10,356 nucleotides of DNA from JAWVZH01 sp033722295 (GCA_033722295.1 JAWVZH010000111.1:1-10356); one strand, 5' to 3'. Shown: positions 1 through 7,090, counted from the stretch's first letter. The notes: generated from the sequence alone by a model not told the origin. Made by a program: numbers and translations.

Positions 1-76
1 ATGATTATAATAAGCATGGTGCGATAAAATATTTTTCTACAAATTTGACGTTAAAGAATAGCACAAAGACAAAGTG
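1..76. other. AT-rich leader upstream of rprY; possible 3' end of an upstream gene
   Basis: This stretch is visibly more AT-rich than the genes around it and looks intergenic. Two plus-strand frames enter from the left edge. One stops at TAA 25-27. The other stays open until TGA 75-77, which would overlap the rprY start as TGATG. Neither short translation shows a histidine kinase ending, although in Bacteroides the partner kinase gene rprX lies next to rprY. No clean TAnnTTTG box is present; TATTTTTC at 30-37 is one mismatch away. I cannot tell whether this is a promoter region or the tail of a kinase gene. Confidence 0.4.
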
Positions 77-784
77 ATGAACAAAATATTACTTGTAGAA
101 GACGACCAGAATTTCGGGGATGTATTGAAATCCTACCTTGAAATGCATGAGTATGACGTAAATCTGGCCACGGATGGTGATTCGGGACTCGAAGCCTACA
201 AAGGTGATGATTATGACCTTTGTATCCTGGATGTGATGATGCCGAAGAAGGATGGCTTCACTCTGGCCAAGGAAATACGTGAGAACGATCATGAGACGCC
301 CATCATCTTTCTGACAGCAAAAACACTCAAAGAAGATGTACTCGAAGGGTTCAAGATCGGCGCGGATGACTATATATCAAAGCCATTCAACAGTGAGGAA
401 CTTCTCTACAGGGTTCAGGCAATTCTGAAGAGAAGTGGCAATCGCAAGGATCCTAATGAAGAAATAAAGGAGTTCGAAATAGGTAAGTTTCATTTCAATT
501 ACCCGCTCAGGGAGTTGACCTATAAGGATGGAGAGGAAGAGAAACTAAATAAACTATCTCCAAAGGAGGCGCACCTGCTCCGTATGTTCTGTATCAAGAA
601 GAACGATGTTCTTTCGAGATCAGAAGCGCTCAACAAGATCTGGGGAGAGGACAATTATTTCACAGCACGTAGTATGGATGTCTTTGTGACCAAGCTCAGA
701 AAGTACCTCGCACCTGACCCCAATCTGGAGATCGTGAACATACATGGTAATGGATTCAGGCTGGTGGAAAAAGAAGAAGGATAG
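77..784 (+). CDS. rprY: RprY-like OmpR/PhoB-family DNA-binding response regulator
   Basis: Two-component response regulator acting in the cytoplasm as a phosphorylation-controlled transcription factor. An N-terminal receiver domain (about residues 3-118) carries the acidic pocket D9/D10, the phosphoacceptor D52 in LDVMMPKKDG, the switch T80 in FLTAK and the conserved K102 in SKPF. A C-terminal winged-helix domain (about 130-233) contains IWGEDNYFTARSMDVFVTKL and ends in the typical NIHGNGFRLV. The string MMPKKDGFTLA and the stretch from FLTAK to DDYISKPF strongly resemble Bacteroides RprY, whose partner kinase is RprX; that resemblance is from memory. The ATG at 77 is preferred over the in-frame GTG at 74 because the next residues are the usual NKILLVEDD. 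The kinase is not in view and may lie left of the window. The 3' end faces ftsH across a repeat-rich gap. Family assignment is firm; orthology to RprY is probable. Confidence 0.9.
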   Translation: MNKILLVEDDQNFGDVLKSYLEMHEYDVNLATDGDSGLEAYKGDDYDLCILDVMMPKKDGFTLAKEIRENDHETPIIFLTAKTLKEDVLEGFKIGADDYISKPFNSEELLYRVQAILKRSGNRKDPNEEIKEFEIGKFHFNYPLRELTYKDGEEEKLNKLSPKEAHLLRMFCIKKNDVLSRSEALNKIWGEDNYFTARSMDVFVTKLRKYLAPDPNLEIVNIHGNGFRLVEKEEG

Positions 785-825
785 ATAGTCGCTGCAGTCC
801 TGAGGCAATGACCCTATAAAGTGCT

Positions 826-884
826 AAAAGCCACCCTTGGAGGGTATGGGGACCCTTGGAGGGTCAATCATACCCAAAAAGCCA
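826..884. repeat. 8-bp direct repeats AAAAGCCA flanking hairpin cluster A
   Basis: AAAAGCCA occurs at 826-833 and again at 877-884, bracketing the two-tier hairpin almost exactly. An exact flanking direct repeat is what a target-site duplication of a small inserted element would leave. With only eight bases, chance is not excluded. The second hairpin cluster at 1037-1067 has no such flanking repeat that I can see. Confidence 0.45.
833..875. repeat. Hairpin repeat cluster A: two ACCCTTGGAGGGT units inside a nested stem
   Basis: Two identical copies of ACCCTTGGAGGGT lie at 833-845 and 852-864, 19 bases apart start to start. Each is a perfect 5-bp inverted repeat around TGG; the second extends to 6 bp with G851/C865. 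An outer perfect 7-bp stem, GGGTATG 842-848 with CATACCC 869-875, encloses the second unit, giving a two-tier hairpin followed by AAAAA at 876-880. It lies between the convergent 3' ends of rprY and ftsH, so it could serve as a two-way transcript end. The palindromic paired layout is REP-like (inference). Confidence 0.75.
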
Positions 885-908
885 GTGAGAATTGATCTAT
901 GACCAGTC

Positions 909-922
909 GAAGCAGATGCTTC
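909..922 (+). terminator. Possible terminator hairpin GAAGCA-GA-TGCTTC
   Basis: A perfect 6-bp inverted repeat around GA, followed by TTCT and then an AT-rich run. It lies about 125 bases past the rprY stop between two convergent genes. The stem is short and only half GC, and the T tract is poor, so function as an intrinsic terminator is a guess. Confidence 0.25.
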
Positions 923-1036
923 TTCTAATATAAAAATGTCCTATAAGTCAATGTATATGGTGGTTTGGCAATCCGACCATTCCATTTTTCATTAGCCGAA
1001 CTAGACTGAAGAGCAGCCTGCCTTTAGATTTTTGCA

Positions 1037-1067
1037 ACCCTGAAGGGTATAGGCACCCTTGGAGGGT
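1037..1067. repeat. Hairpin repeat cluster B: ACCCTGAAGGGT plus ACCCTTGGAGGGT
   Basis: A second pair of palindromic units lies at 1037-1048 (ACCCT-GA-AGGGT) and 1055-1067 (ACCCT-TGG-AGGGT), 18 bases apart start to start. The 25 bases at 1044-1068 match 841-865 of cluster A with only two mismatches and in the same orientation, so the clusters are copies of one element about 203 bases apart. The outer 7-bp stem of cluster A is missing here. Position is 43 bases past the ftsH stop, so these hairpins would be transcribed at the end of the rsfS-ftsH message. Confidence 0.75.
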
Positions 1068-1109
1068 CCCCCTTTAATGACTTTGATCTTAAGAATCGTA
1101 AACCTACAG

Positions 1110-3137
1110 CTACTCCGCATTTTCTACCGTAATACTCTCCTCCGTATCGTCAGGTGTATCATCTGTAGTAGGTTTTGCTGCTGAAGCTTCTTCGTTGTCG
1201 CTGTCTGTATCGGTAGAGCTGTGCGCTCCGGGACCAATAAGCTTCTCAACATCAGACTTGAGGATAACCTCACGTTCCAGCAGTGCCTTGGCCAGGATCT
1301 CCAGTTCCTTCCTCTTGTCCTTCAGCAGATCCTGAGCCCTTTGATACTGTTCATCTATCAGAATGCGCACTTCCTCATCGATCTGCTTTGCAGTATCATC
1401 TGAATAAGGTTTCTGAAACTGATCCTGGGACATACTATGGAATGAGACGTTGCCAACTTTTTCATTCATACCATAGATCGCCACCATGCTGTAAGCCATT
1501 TTCGTGATCTGGTCCAGGTCGTTCTGGGCACCTGTGGATATCTTGTCGAAAATGATCTTTTCTGCAGCTCGTCCGCCGAGTGTCATGCAAATTCTGTCCT
1601 TCAGTTGCTCTGTTCGCGTGATATATTCTTCCTTTGGAAGATATTGTGCATAGCCAAGGGTTCCTATCCCCCTGGGGACAATAGTTACTTTTACCAGTGG
1701 AGAAGCATGCTCCAGGAACCAGCCACAGATGGCATGTCCTGCTTCATGGTAAGCAATGATCTCTTTTTCATGAGGAGCAATGATCTTGTTTTTCTTTTCG
1801 AGACCACCTATGACACGATCCAATGCATCATTGAAGTCCTTCATATCAACGGCTTTTTTGTCACGCCGCGCAGCGATAAGTGCCGCCTCATTACACACGT
1901 TCGCAATATCAGCACCCGCAAATCCAGGTGTCATTTCGGCAAGTGTTTGGGGCTTGACCTTATCCGAGATCTTGATATGTTTCAAATGTACCTTGAATAT
2001 GGCTTCTCTACCTTTGAGGTCCGGCCTGTCAATACCTATCTGCCTGTCAAACCGTCCCGGGCGCAACAGTGCATTATCAAGAATATCGGGCCTGTTGGTA
2101 GCGGCCATGAGGATGACGCCCTTATCAGTGCTGAAACCATCCATCTCTACAAGAAGCTGGTTCAACGTGTTCTCCCTTTCATCGTTACCACCTTGAATCG
2201 CTGAGCGGCCCCTGGCACGCCCGATGGCATCAATTTCATCAATGAAAACGATACATGGCGCTTTTTCTCTCGCCTGTTTGAACAAGTCCCTAACCCTGGA
2301 CGCGCCAACGCCTACAAACATTTCCACAAAGTCAGATCCGGAGATCGAAAAGAAAGGAACACCCGCTTCGCCGGCCACAGCTTTGGCTAAAAGGGTCTTA
2401 CCTGTACCCGGAGGTCCGATCAACAAGACGCCTTTCGGTATCTTTCCACCGAGGGACGTATACTTTTGGGGACTTTTCAGAAAATCGACCACTTCCATCA
2501 CTTCTTCCTTGGCCTCATCAAGTCCGGCGACATCTGCAAATGTGACATTCACCTTACCCTTGTTATCAAAAAGGGTTGCCTTGCTTTTTCCAATGTTGAA
2601 GATCTGGGATCCCGGGCCACCGGCACTACCGCTCACCCGTCGCATGATGAACAACCATATGGCTACGAGTATGAAGATCGGAAGCACCCAGCTTAGAATA
2701 GGTGCCAGCCAGTTTTGTTTCTCTATATATTCTACATCGACCTGGTCCTCCTCATCCAATTCTGCATTCAGCTCTTCCACATTATCCTGAAAAGATTCGG
2801 CAGGGCCTATATTGAAGACATAGTGTGCGCCGGAAGAGCCAAAACTACCCTGATTGGCATCGTCATACGTTTCTTTGTCCAGGCTTTCTTCCTTCAAATA
2901 GACATTGGCCCACTTTTGATTGACAACTTCTACCCTGTCTACATCTCCGGCCTGAACCATGTTCTCAAATCGCCGGTATGTGATGGGATCACCCTTGTAA
3001 TTGACGAGGGAAAAGAGATTGACTCCAACAAGGATCAGGATAAGGATACCGTAGATCCAATAGGTATTGAATCCCGACGGCTTTGGCTTCTTATCCTTGT
3101 TGTCGTTGTTATTATTATTATTCTGGTTGTTTTCCAT
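1110..3137 (-). CDS. ftsH: ATP-dependent zinc metalloprotease FtsH
   Basis: Membrane-anchored AAA+ protease that extracts and degrades misassembled membrane proteins and selected cytosolic regulators. At 675 residues it has all expected parts in order: an Asn-rich cytoplasmic N terminus, a first membrane segment (about 25-46), a periplasmic FtsH-ext domain (about 48-140), a second membrane segment (about 144-165), the AAA module with Walker A GPPGTGKT 241-248, Walker B IVFIDEID 296-303 and second region of homology with R359/R362, then the peptidase M41 domain with HEAGH at 464-468 and the third zinc ligand predicted at D540. The tail after about 640 is acidic, Ser/Thr-rich and probably disordered. 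ATG 3137 is followed by a plausible polar N terminus. It lies 44 bases behind rsfS on the same strand and is probably cotranscribed. No key residue is missing. Confidence 0.97.
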   Translation of the reverse strand: MENNQNNNNNNDNKDKKPKPSGFNTYWIYGILILILVGVNLFSLVNYKGDPITYRRFENMVQAGDVDRVEVVNQKWANVYLKEESLDKETYDDANQGSFGSSGAHYVFNIGPAESFQDNVEELNAELDEEDQVDVEYIEKQNWLAPILSWVLPIFILVAIWLFIMRRVSGSAGGPGSQIFNIGKSKATLFDNKGKVNVTFADVAGLDEAKEEVMEVVDFLKSPQKYTSLGGKIPKGVLLIGPPGTGKTLLAKAVAGEAGVPFFSISGSDFVEMFVGVGASRVRDLFKQAREKAPCIVFIDEIDAIGRARGRSAIQGGNDERENTLNQLLVEMDGFSTDKGVILMAATNRPDILDNALLRPGRFDRQIGIDRPDLKGREAIFKVHLKHIKISDKVKPQTLAEMTPGFAGADIANVCNEAALIAARRDKKAVDMKDFNDALDRVIGGLEKKNKIIAPHEKEIIAYHEAGHAICGWFLEHASPLVKVTIVPRGIGTLGYAQYLPKEEYITRTEQLKDRICMTLGGRAAEKIIFDKISTGAQNDLDQITKMAYSMVAIYGMNEKVGNVSFHSMSQDQFQKPYSDDTAKQIDEEVRILIDEQYQRAQDLLKDKRKELEILAKALLEREVILKSDVEKLIGPGAHSSTDTDSDNEEASAAKPTTDDTPDDTEESITVENAE
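3105..3122 (-). repeat. Asn-codon microsatellite in the ftsH N terminus
   Basis: Six consecutive Asn codons (four AAT then two AAC in coding sense) encode residues 6-11 of FtsH, within a longer Asn-rich cytoplasmic leader. A 3-bp unit can change length without shifting the frame, so variation would only lengthen or shorten a disordered tail. Confidence 0.7.
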
Positions 3138-3181
3138 TCAGCAGTAGATTACCCTTTTAACAGCTTATCGCACTTTCGGTT

Positions 3182-3571
3182 TTAAAGGTCATTATATTCC
3201 GTGGTATGTGCGTCGTTCCATAATTCCTCGACCTGATAATATTCACGCGCCTCAGGATGAAAGATGTGTGCCACCACGTCGAAAAAGTCCACAAGTATCC
3301 ATCTGGCCCCCTGTTTGCCTTCCACATGTGAGGGCCTGACCGATAATTCTTCTTTGGCGCGCTGGGAGATATTTTCAGCAATGGCTTTTACCTGAATGGA
3401 AGATTCTCCTTCACAAACGATAAAGTAATCCGCAGGTCTGTCCTCAAGGTGCCGCAGATCAAGTTTGACAATGTTCTTGCCCTTGATATCCTGAATGCTG
3501 TCGACTATAAGGTCATTCAGATTCTCCTGATCCTCTACCACTGAAGAAACACTGCTTTGCGTTTTACTCAA
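3182..3571 (-). CDS. rsfS: Ribosomal silencing factor RsfS
   Basis: RsfS (Iojap/YbeB family) binds ribosomal protein L14 on the 50S subunit and blocks subunit joining, lowering translation when nutrients are short. The 129-residue product covers the whole domain from about residue 16: KGKNIVKLDLR, the ADYFIVCEG core, HVEG, ARWILVDF, VVAHIF and the closing REYYQVEELWNDA. Length is typical. There is no ATG anywhere in the reading frame, and an in-frame TAA lies six codons upstream of the chosen TTG at 3571. That TTG follows AAAGG-containing sequence in the leader. A GTG at codon 11 is the only other reasonable start and would still spare the domain. It heads the operon with ftsH and is divergent from birA across 46 bases. 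Confidence 0.93.
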   Translation of the reverse strand: MSKTQSSVSSVVEDQENLNDLIVDSIQDIKGKNIVKLDLRHLEDRPADYFIVCEGESSIQVKAIAENISQRAKEELSVRPSHVEGKQGARWILVDFFDVVAHIFHPEAREYYQVEELWNDAHTTEYNDL

Positions 3572-3596
3572 TACCTTTATCCTTTATTAGTTTCTG

Positions 3597-3604
3597 CAAA
3601 ATTA
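3597..3604 (-). promoter_or_regulatory. Candidate -7 box (TAATTTTG) of the rsfS-ftsH promoter
   Basis: On the minus strand this octamer fits the Bacteroidota -7 consensus TAnnTTTG exactly. It sits 25 bases before the TTG start of rsfS, leaving a short leader. I see no convincing -33 TTTG element at normal spacing. The divergent birA must be driven from the same 46-base gap or from within rsfS, but no equally good box is seen in that direction. Confidence 0.45.
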
Positions 3605-3617
3605 GTCAATCCTGTCA

Positions 3618-4370
3618 TTGAAACGCCCGAATACCAAGGATGATTGGCATAAACGGACGGTATTTCTCGATCAAGTCGATTCTACCAACACATATGCTCT
3701 CGAATTAGTTCGACGATCCAGACCCGAACATGGTACTGTGGTATTTACGGAATATCAAACCAGCGGAAGGGGACAGAGAGGGCGAACCTGGGAAGCGAAT
3801 AAAGGTCAGAACGCCCTGTTTTCAGTGATTTACTATCCAACAGGATTGGCTCCGGCTGATCACTTCAAGCTCAACAAGATCGTATCTGTTTCGCTTTTCG
3901 AAGCCATTAGTGAGCTGGTATCTGCGGATTTTTTATCAATCAAATGGCCTAATGACCTCTATTTTGATGATCGAAAGGTTGCCGGCATGTTGATCCAGAA
4001 TGTCATCCGCGGCAAGGAAATAGACCATACTGTGATCGGGTTAGGTATAAATGTCAATCAGGAACGGTTTCCCGGTCATCTCGTCAAGGCGACATCTCTG
4101 TCCATCATAACAGGAATGAAGAAAGTACCCCTGGAAGTGACCAGAAAGATCGTAGATCACCTGGATGAGGAAATGAACAATTTCGATCAGGCGCGCATTG
4201 ATGACGTGTACTCCGCGAATCTGTACCTGAAGGGAAAAAAGCATACATTCAGATCAGGAGGACTGACCTTTACTGGAGAGATTAGAGGAGTAGATGACGA
4301 GGGACGGCTGATCATCGACAAAGAGGGAAAACTTGAAAAATTTGCATTTGGAGACATCGAATACAGTTAA
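3618..4370 (+). CDS. birA: Biotin--[acetyl-CoA-carboxylase] ligase, monofunctional
   Basis: Cytoplasmic enzyme that activates biotin with ATP and attaches it to the biotin-carrier domain of carboxylases. The 250-residue protein has the catalytic domain at about 14-205, with VDSTN 20-24, the nucleotide/biotin loop GRGQRGRTW 50-58, KWPNDLY 109-115, the conserved K120 in KVAGML and GLGINVN 141-147. A small C-terminal SH3-like domain follows (about 212-250). There is no N-terminal helix-turn-helix, so it lacks the repressor function of E. coli BirA. The frame has a TAG at 3603 and no ATG before the catalytic core, so TTG 3618 is the best start (CTG at 3612 is the other option). It is divergent from rsfS, and its 3' end overlaps cinA. 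Confidence 0.95.
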   Translation: MKRPNTKDDWHKRTVFLDQVDSTNTYALELVRRSRPEHGTVVFTEYQTSGRGQRGRTWEANKGQNALFSVIYYPTGLAPADHFKLNKIVSVSLFEAISELVSADFLSIKWPNDLYFDDRKVAGMLIQNVIRGKEIDHTVIGLGINVNQERFPGHLVKATSLSIITGMKKVPLEVTRKIVDHLDEEMNNFDQARIDDVYSANLYLKGKKHTFRSGGLTFTGEIRGVDDEGRLIIDKEGKLEKFAFGDIEYS

Positions 4371-5616
4371 AGCATCCCTAATCACAATAGGTGATGAGAT
4401 CCTGATAGGACAAATCGTGGATACGAACAGTTCCTGGATCGGCCAGGAACTGACTGACGCCGGGGTGGATGTGATCGCCCGCTATGCCGTGGGTGACGCT
4501 GAACAGGATATTGAAGAAAAGTTGGAACTGGCCGGCCGAAAGAGCGATATCGTGATCGTGACCGGCGGTCTGGGGCCGACTGATGATGATGTCACCAAAG
4601 CAGCAATAGCCGGATATTTCGAGAGTGACCTGTACTTCGACGAGGAGGCCTTCATATGGTTGAGTGAACTGCTGGAGCGTTATGGCAGAAAACCGTTGGA
4701 GAGCCACCGTGAGCAATGTTGGTTGCCCAAAGGCAGTCAAAAATTTATGAACAGATTGGGAACAGCGCCAGGGTTGTTAATGTCAAAAGAAGACTGCCAT
4801 TATCTGTTCACTCCTGGGGTCCCTGTCGAGATGAAATATATTTTTAAGAATGGCTTTTTGCCCTGGCTGGCAGAGAATTATAATCTGCCTCCTATTGTCT
4901 ATAAAACTATTCTTACCGCTGGTCTGGGAGAATCTCAGGTTGCCGAGATCGTCGGACCCGTTGTCAGCGAGTTGCCTGATGAGGTCAGGATAGCTTATTT
5001 GCCAGGTATAAGTACCGTAAGGGTCAGGGTCTTGGCCAAAAACATGCCGGAAAAGAAAGGGTGGTCTGTCGTGGAAAGCGCAAGTAAGAAAGTAGCAGAA
5101 GAACTCGGTGATGCCGTTTATGGATTCGACGAGGATACGCTTCCCGCCTCAGTAGGTAAATTGCTTCGTTCTCAGAACAAGTCCCTGACGCTTGCTGAAA
5201 GCTGTACCGGAGGATATATCTCTCACCTGATCACGACGGTTCCCGGATGTTCCGAATATTTTACGGGTAGCATAGTCAGTTATTCCTACGACCTTAAAAC
5301 ATCGGAACTCGGGGTTCCGGAGAAATTGCTTTGGCAATATGGTGCTGTATCCGAAGAAACGGTGATTGCCATGGCCGAAGGTGCGCTTAAAAGATACAAG
5401 GCCGATGTCGTGCTGGCTGTATCAGGTATTGCGGGACCGGATGGTGGGACAAAAGATAAACCTGTGGGTACGGTGTGGATGTGCGTTTCCGATGGTAAGA
5501 GGACAAAAACCAGGCTCTTTAACTTTGGCAAATCCAGAGTGCTGAACATAAAACAGACGGGGATCGTGGGACTTAATATGATTAGAAAATTTTTATTGGG
5601 CTCAGATTTGGCGTAA
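4333..5616 (+). CDS. cinA: CinA-family protein: MoaB/MogA-like domain plus nicotinamide-nucleotide amidase
   Basis: Two-domain CinA. The N-terminal molybdopterin-binding-like domain (about 14-180) shows LITIGDEILIGQIVDTNS, TGGLGPTDDD 77-86 and FTPGVPVEM 159-167. In characterised relatives this part has ADP-ribose pyrophosphatase activity. The C-terminal PncC-type domain (about 268-420) shows LAESCTGG 287-294 and AVSGIAGPDGGT 362-373, which deamidates NMN for NAD recycling. The name 'competence-damage inducible' is inherited; there is no competence context here. The usual start aligns with codon 12, which is GTT (4366), not a start codon. The nearest upstream candidates are TTG at 4348, 4342 and 4333. 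TTG 4333 is chosen because AGAGGG (4322-4327) sits five bases before it. This makes a 38-base overlap with birA and suggests translational coupling. The exact N terminus is uncertain; the identity is not. Confidence 0.93.
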   Translation: MKNLHLETSNTVKASLITIGDEILIGQIVDTNSSWIGQELTDAGVDVIARYAVGDAEQDIEEKLELAGRKSDIVIVTGGLGPTDDDVTKAAIAGYFESDLYFDEEAFIWLSELLERYGRKPLESHREQCWLPKGSQKFMNRLGTAPGLLMSKEDCHYLFTPGVPVEMKYIFKNGFLPWLAENYNLPPIVYKTILTAGLGESQVAEIVGPVVSELPDEVRIAYLPGISTVRVRVLAKNMPEKKGWSVVESASKKVAEELGDAVYGFDEDTLPASVGKLLRSQNKSLTLAESCTGGYISHLITTVPGCSEYFTGSIVSYSYDLKTSELGVPEKLLWQYGAVSEETVIAMAEGALKRYKADVVLAVSGIAGPDGGTKDKPVGTVWMCVSDGKRTKTRLFNFGKSRVLNIKQTGIVGLNMIRKFLLGSDLA

Positions 5617-5621
5617 TTTTG
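5614..5621 (+). promoter_or_regulatory. Candidate -7 box (TAATTTTG) upstream of the E2 operon
   Basis: Exact match to TAnnTTTG, overlapping the cinA stop codon TAA 5614-5616. It would give a leader of roughly 90 bases for the E2 gene. A -33 element at normal spacing is not clear. The leader holds an imperfect stem (GGTCCCTT near 5632 with AAGAGACC near 5655) whose meaning is unknown. Confidence 0.35.
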
Positions 5622-5716
5622 CCCTCCCTTTGGTCCCTTAGAGACGTTATATAAAAGAGACCGGCTGGTCAGCTTTAATAGGGCGAACTGGTCGATTAAT
5701 CAGTAAACAAAATACC

Positions 5717-7090
5717 ATGGCTAAGGTAGAATTGATCATGCCCAAAATGGGCGAAAGTATTATCGAAGCGACCATCCTCAACTGGGTCAAGAAAGAGGGC
5801 GATGAGGTCAGCACTGATGAGACCATTCTGGAGATCGCTACCGATAAGGTTGATTCTGAAATACCTTCACCTGTAGATGGCAAGATCTCAAAGATATTTT
5901 TTGAGGAGGACGAAGTTGTGGAGATAGGGAAAGTTATTGCTCTTATTGAGACTGAAGGTGATGAGGATGTTCAACCTTCTCCTTCTGTAAAAGAGGAGAG
6001 CACCGATTCTGAGCCGGCACCGGCCGAAGAGAAGCCCGAAAAGCAACCCGAACCAAAGAAAGCTCCTGCGACTGCATCGGCACCGTCACGAACTGAGGCG
6101 CCTACCTCAACTTCCGACAGGTTTTATTCTCCGCTCGTCCGGAATATTGCAGCCAAGGAAGGTATTTCCCAGCAAGAGCTGGACAGAGTGCCCGGAACAG
6201 GTAAGGACGGAAGGGTAACCAAGAAAGATATTCTCGCCTATATTGAGAAGGGCAGGCCACAGGTCCAAACAGCGGAGAAGCAACAGGCTCAACCCAGTAC
6301 CAATGGCATGTCAACCTCAGCGCCAACACCTGAAAAAAGTCAGCCCGCCAAGCCCACTGCACCAACTCACAAACCTGGTGATAATGTGGAGATCGTCGAA
6401 ATGGACCGCATGCGAAAGTTGATAGCCGAACATATGGTAAGGTCCAAGCAGACTTCAGCCCATGTGACGTCCTTTGTGGAGGCTGATGTAACTAATATGG
6501 TGAACTGGCGAAATTCCGTGAAAGTCGAATATCAAAAGAAATATGGTCAGAAGATCACCTTTACACCTCTGTTCATTGAAGCCGTTGTAAAAGCCATAAA
6601 GGATTTTCCAAGGATCAACATGTCCGTCGATGGGGATAATCTGGTGATTAAAAAGGATCTGAATATCGGTATGGCGGCAGCCTTGCCCAATGGGAATCTC
6701 ATCGTTCCCGTCATTCATAATGCAGATCATTTCAATCTTATAGGTCTTACCTCAAAAGTAAATGATCTCGCCGGACGAGCTCGCGAGAACCAATTGAAAC
6801 CGGAAGAGATACAGGGAGGCACCTTCACACTGACCAATGTAGGGACCTTCGGCAACGTCATGGGAACGCCTATTATCAATCAACCTCAAGTGGCCATCAT
6901 GGCAACTGGCGCGATCCGTAAAAAGCCGGCTGTTTTGGAAACAGCAGAGGGAGATGTGATCGCCATAAGGCAAATGATGTATCTGTCGCTTTCCTATGAC
7001 CACAGGGTCGTTGATGGCTTCCTTGGCGGAAGCTTCCTGCGTCGAGTAGCGGATTACCTGGAAGATTTCGATACTGACCGGGACATTTAA
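5717..7090 (+). CDS. 2-oxo acid dehydrogenase E2 component (lipoyl dihydrolipoamide acyltransferase)
   Basis: Core subunit of a 2-oxo acid dehydrogenase complex: it carries the acyl group on a swinging lipoyl arm and transfers it to CoA. The 457-residue protein has one lipoyl domain (about 2-78) with the lipoylated lysine K44 in TDKVDSE, a Glu/Pro/Ala-rich linker, a peripheral-subunit-binding domain (about 137-176, SPLVRNIAAKEGI to GTGKDGRVTKKDI), a second linker, and the catalytic domain (about 226-455) with the active-site DHRVVDG at 428-434 (H429, D433). No residue is missing. The single lipoyl domain and the catalytic-domain start resemble branched-chain or acetoin-type E2 proteins more than pyruvate E2, but substrate cannot be read from sequence. 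No E1 or E3 gene is in the window. The ATG at 5717 leads directly into the lipoyl fold. The next gene begins 13 bases after its stop. Confidence 0.93.
   Translation: MAKVELIMPKMGESIIEATILNWVKKEGDEVSTDETILEIATDKVDSEIPSPVDGKISKIFFEEDEVVEIGKVIALIETEGDEDVQPSPSVKEESTDSEPAPAEEKPEKQPEPKKAPATASAPSRTEAPTSTSDRFYSPLVRNIAAKEGISQQELDRVPGTGKDGRVTKKDILAYIEKGRPQVQTAEKQQAQPSTNGMSTSAPTPEKSQPAKPTAPTHKPGDNVEIVEMDRMRKLIAEHMVRSKQTSAHVTSFVEADVTNMVNWRNSVKVEYQKKYGQKITFTPLFIEAVVKAIKDFPRINMSVDGDNLVIKKDLNIGMAAALPNGNLIVPVIHNADHFNLIGLTSKVNDLAGRARENQLKPEEIQGGTFTLTNVGTFGNVMGTPIINQPQVAIMATGAIRKKPAVLETAEGDVIAIRQMMYLSLSYDHRVVDGFLGGSFLRRVADYLEDFDTDRDI

Noticed and set aside
936..995. A 19-codon ATG frame between the two hairpin clusters, starting MSYKSMYMVVW, faintly like the start of a Y1/RAYT transposase.
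   Set aside because: Too short, stops at TAG 993, and lacks the His-hydrophobic-His catalytic motif; no further transposase-like sequence follows in any frame.
1605..2204. Long plus-strand frame (199 codons) opposite ftsH.
   Set aside because: It is the antisense of the conserved AAA and protease regions of FtsH and shows no recognisable domain.
2715..3185. Plus-strand frame (156 codons) with hydrophobic stretches opposite the ftsH 5' end.
   Set aside because: The hydrophobic runs are the reverse complement of the FtsH membrane segments and Asn repeat; no independent support.
3556..3579. TTTG 3556-3559 and TACCTTTA 3572-3579 as a birA promoter.
   Set aside because: The -7 box has a mismatch and the spacing of 12 bases is far short of the normal distance.
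5659..5670. GACC-GGCT-GGTC hairpin after cinA as a terminator.
   Set aside because: Only a 4-bp stem and no T tract; too weak to call.
6102..6365. Minus-strand frames of 61-87 codons opposite the E2 linker region.
   Set aside because: They arise from the biased Pro/Ala-rich linker codons of the E2 gene and have no domain or leader.
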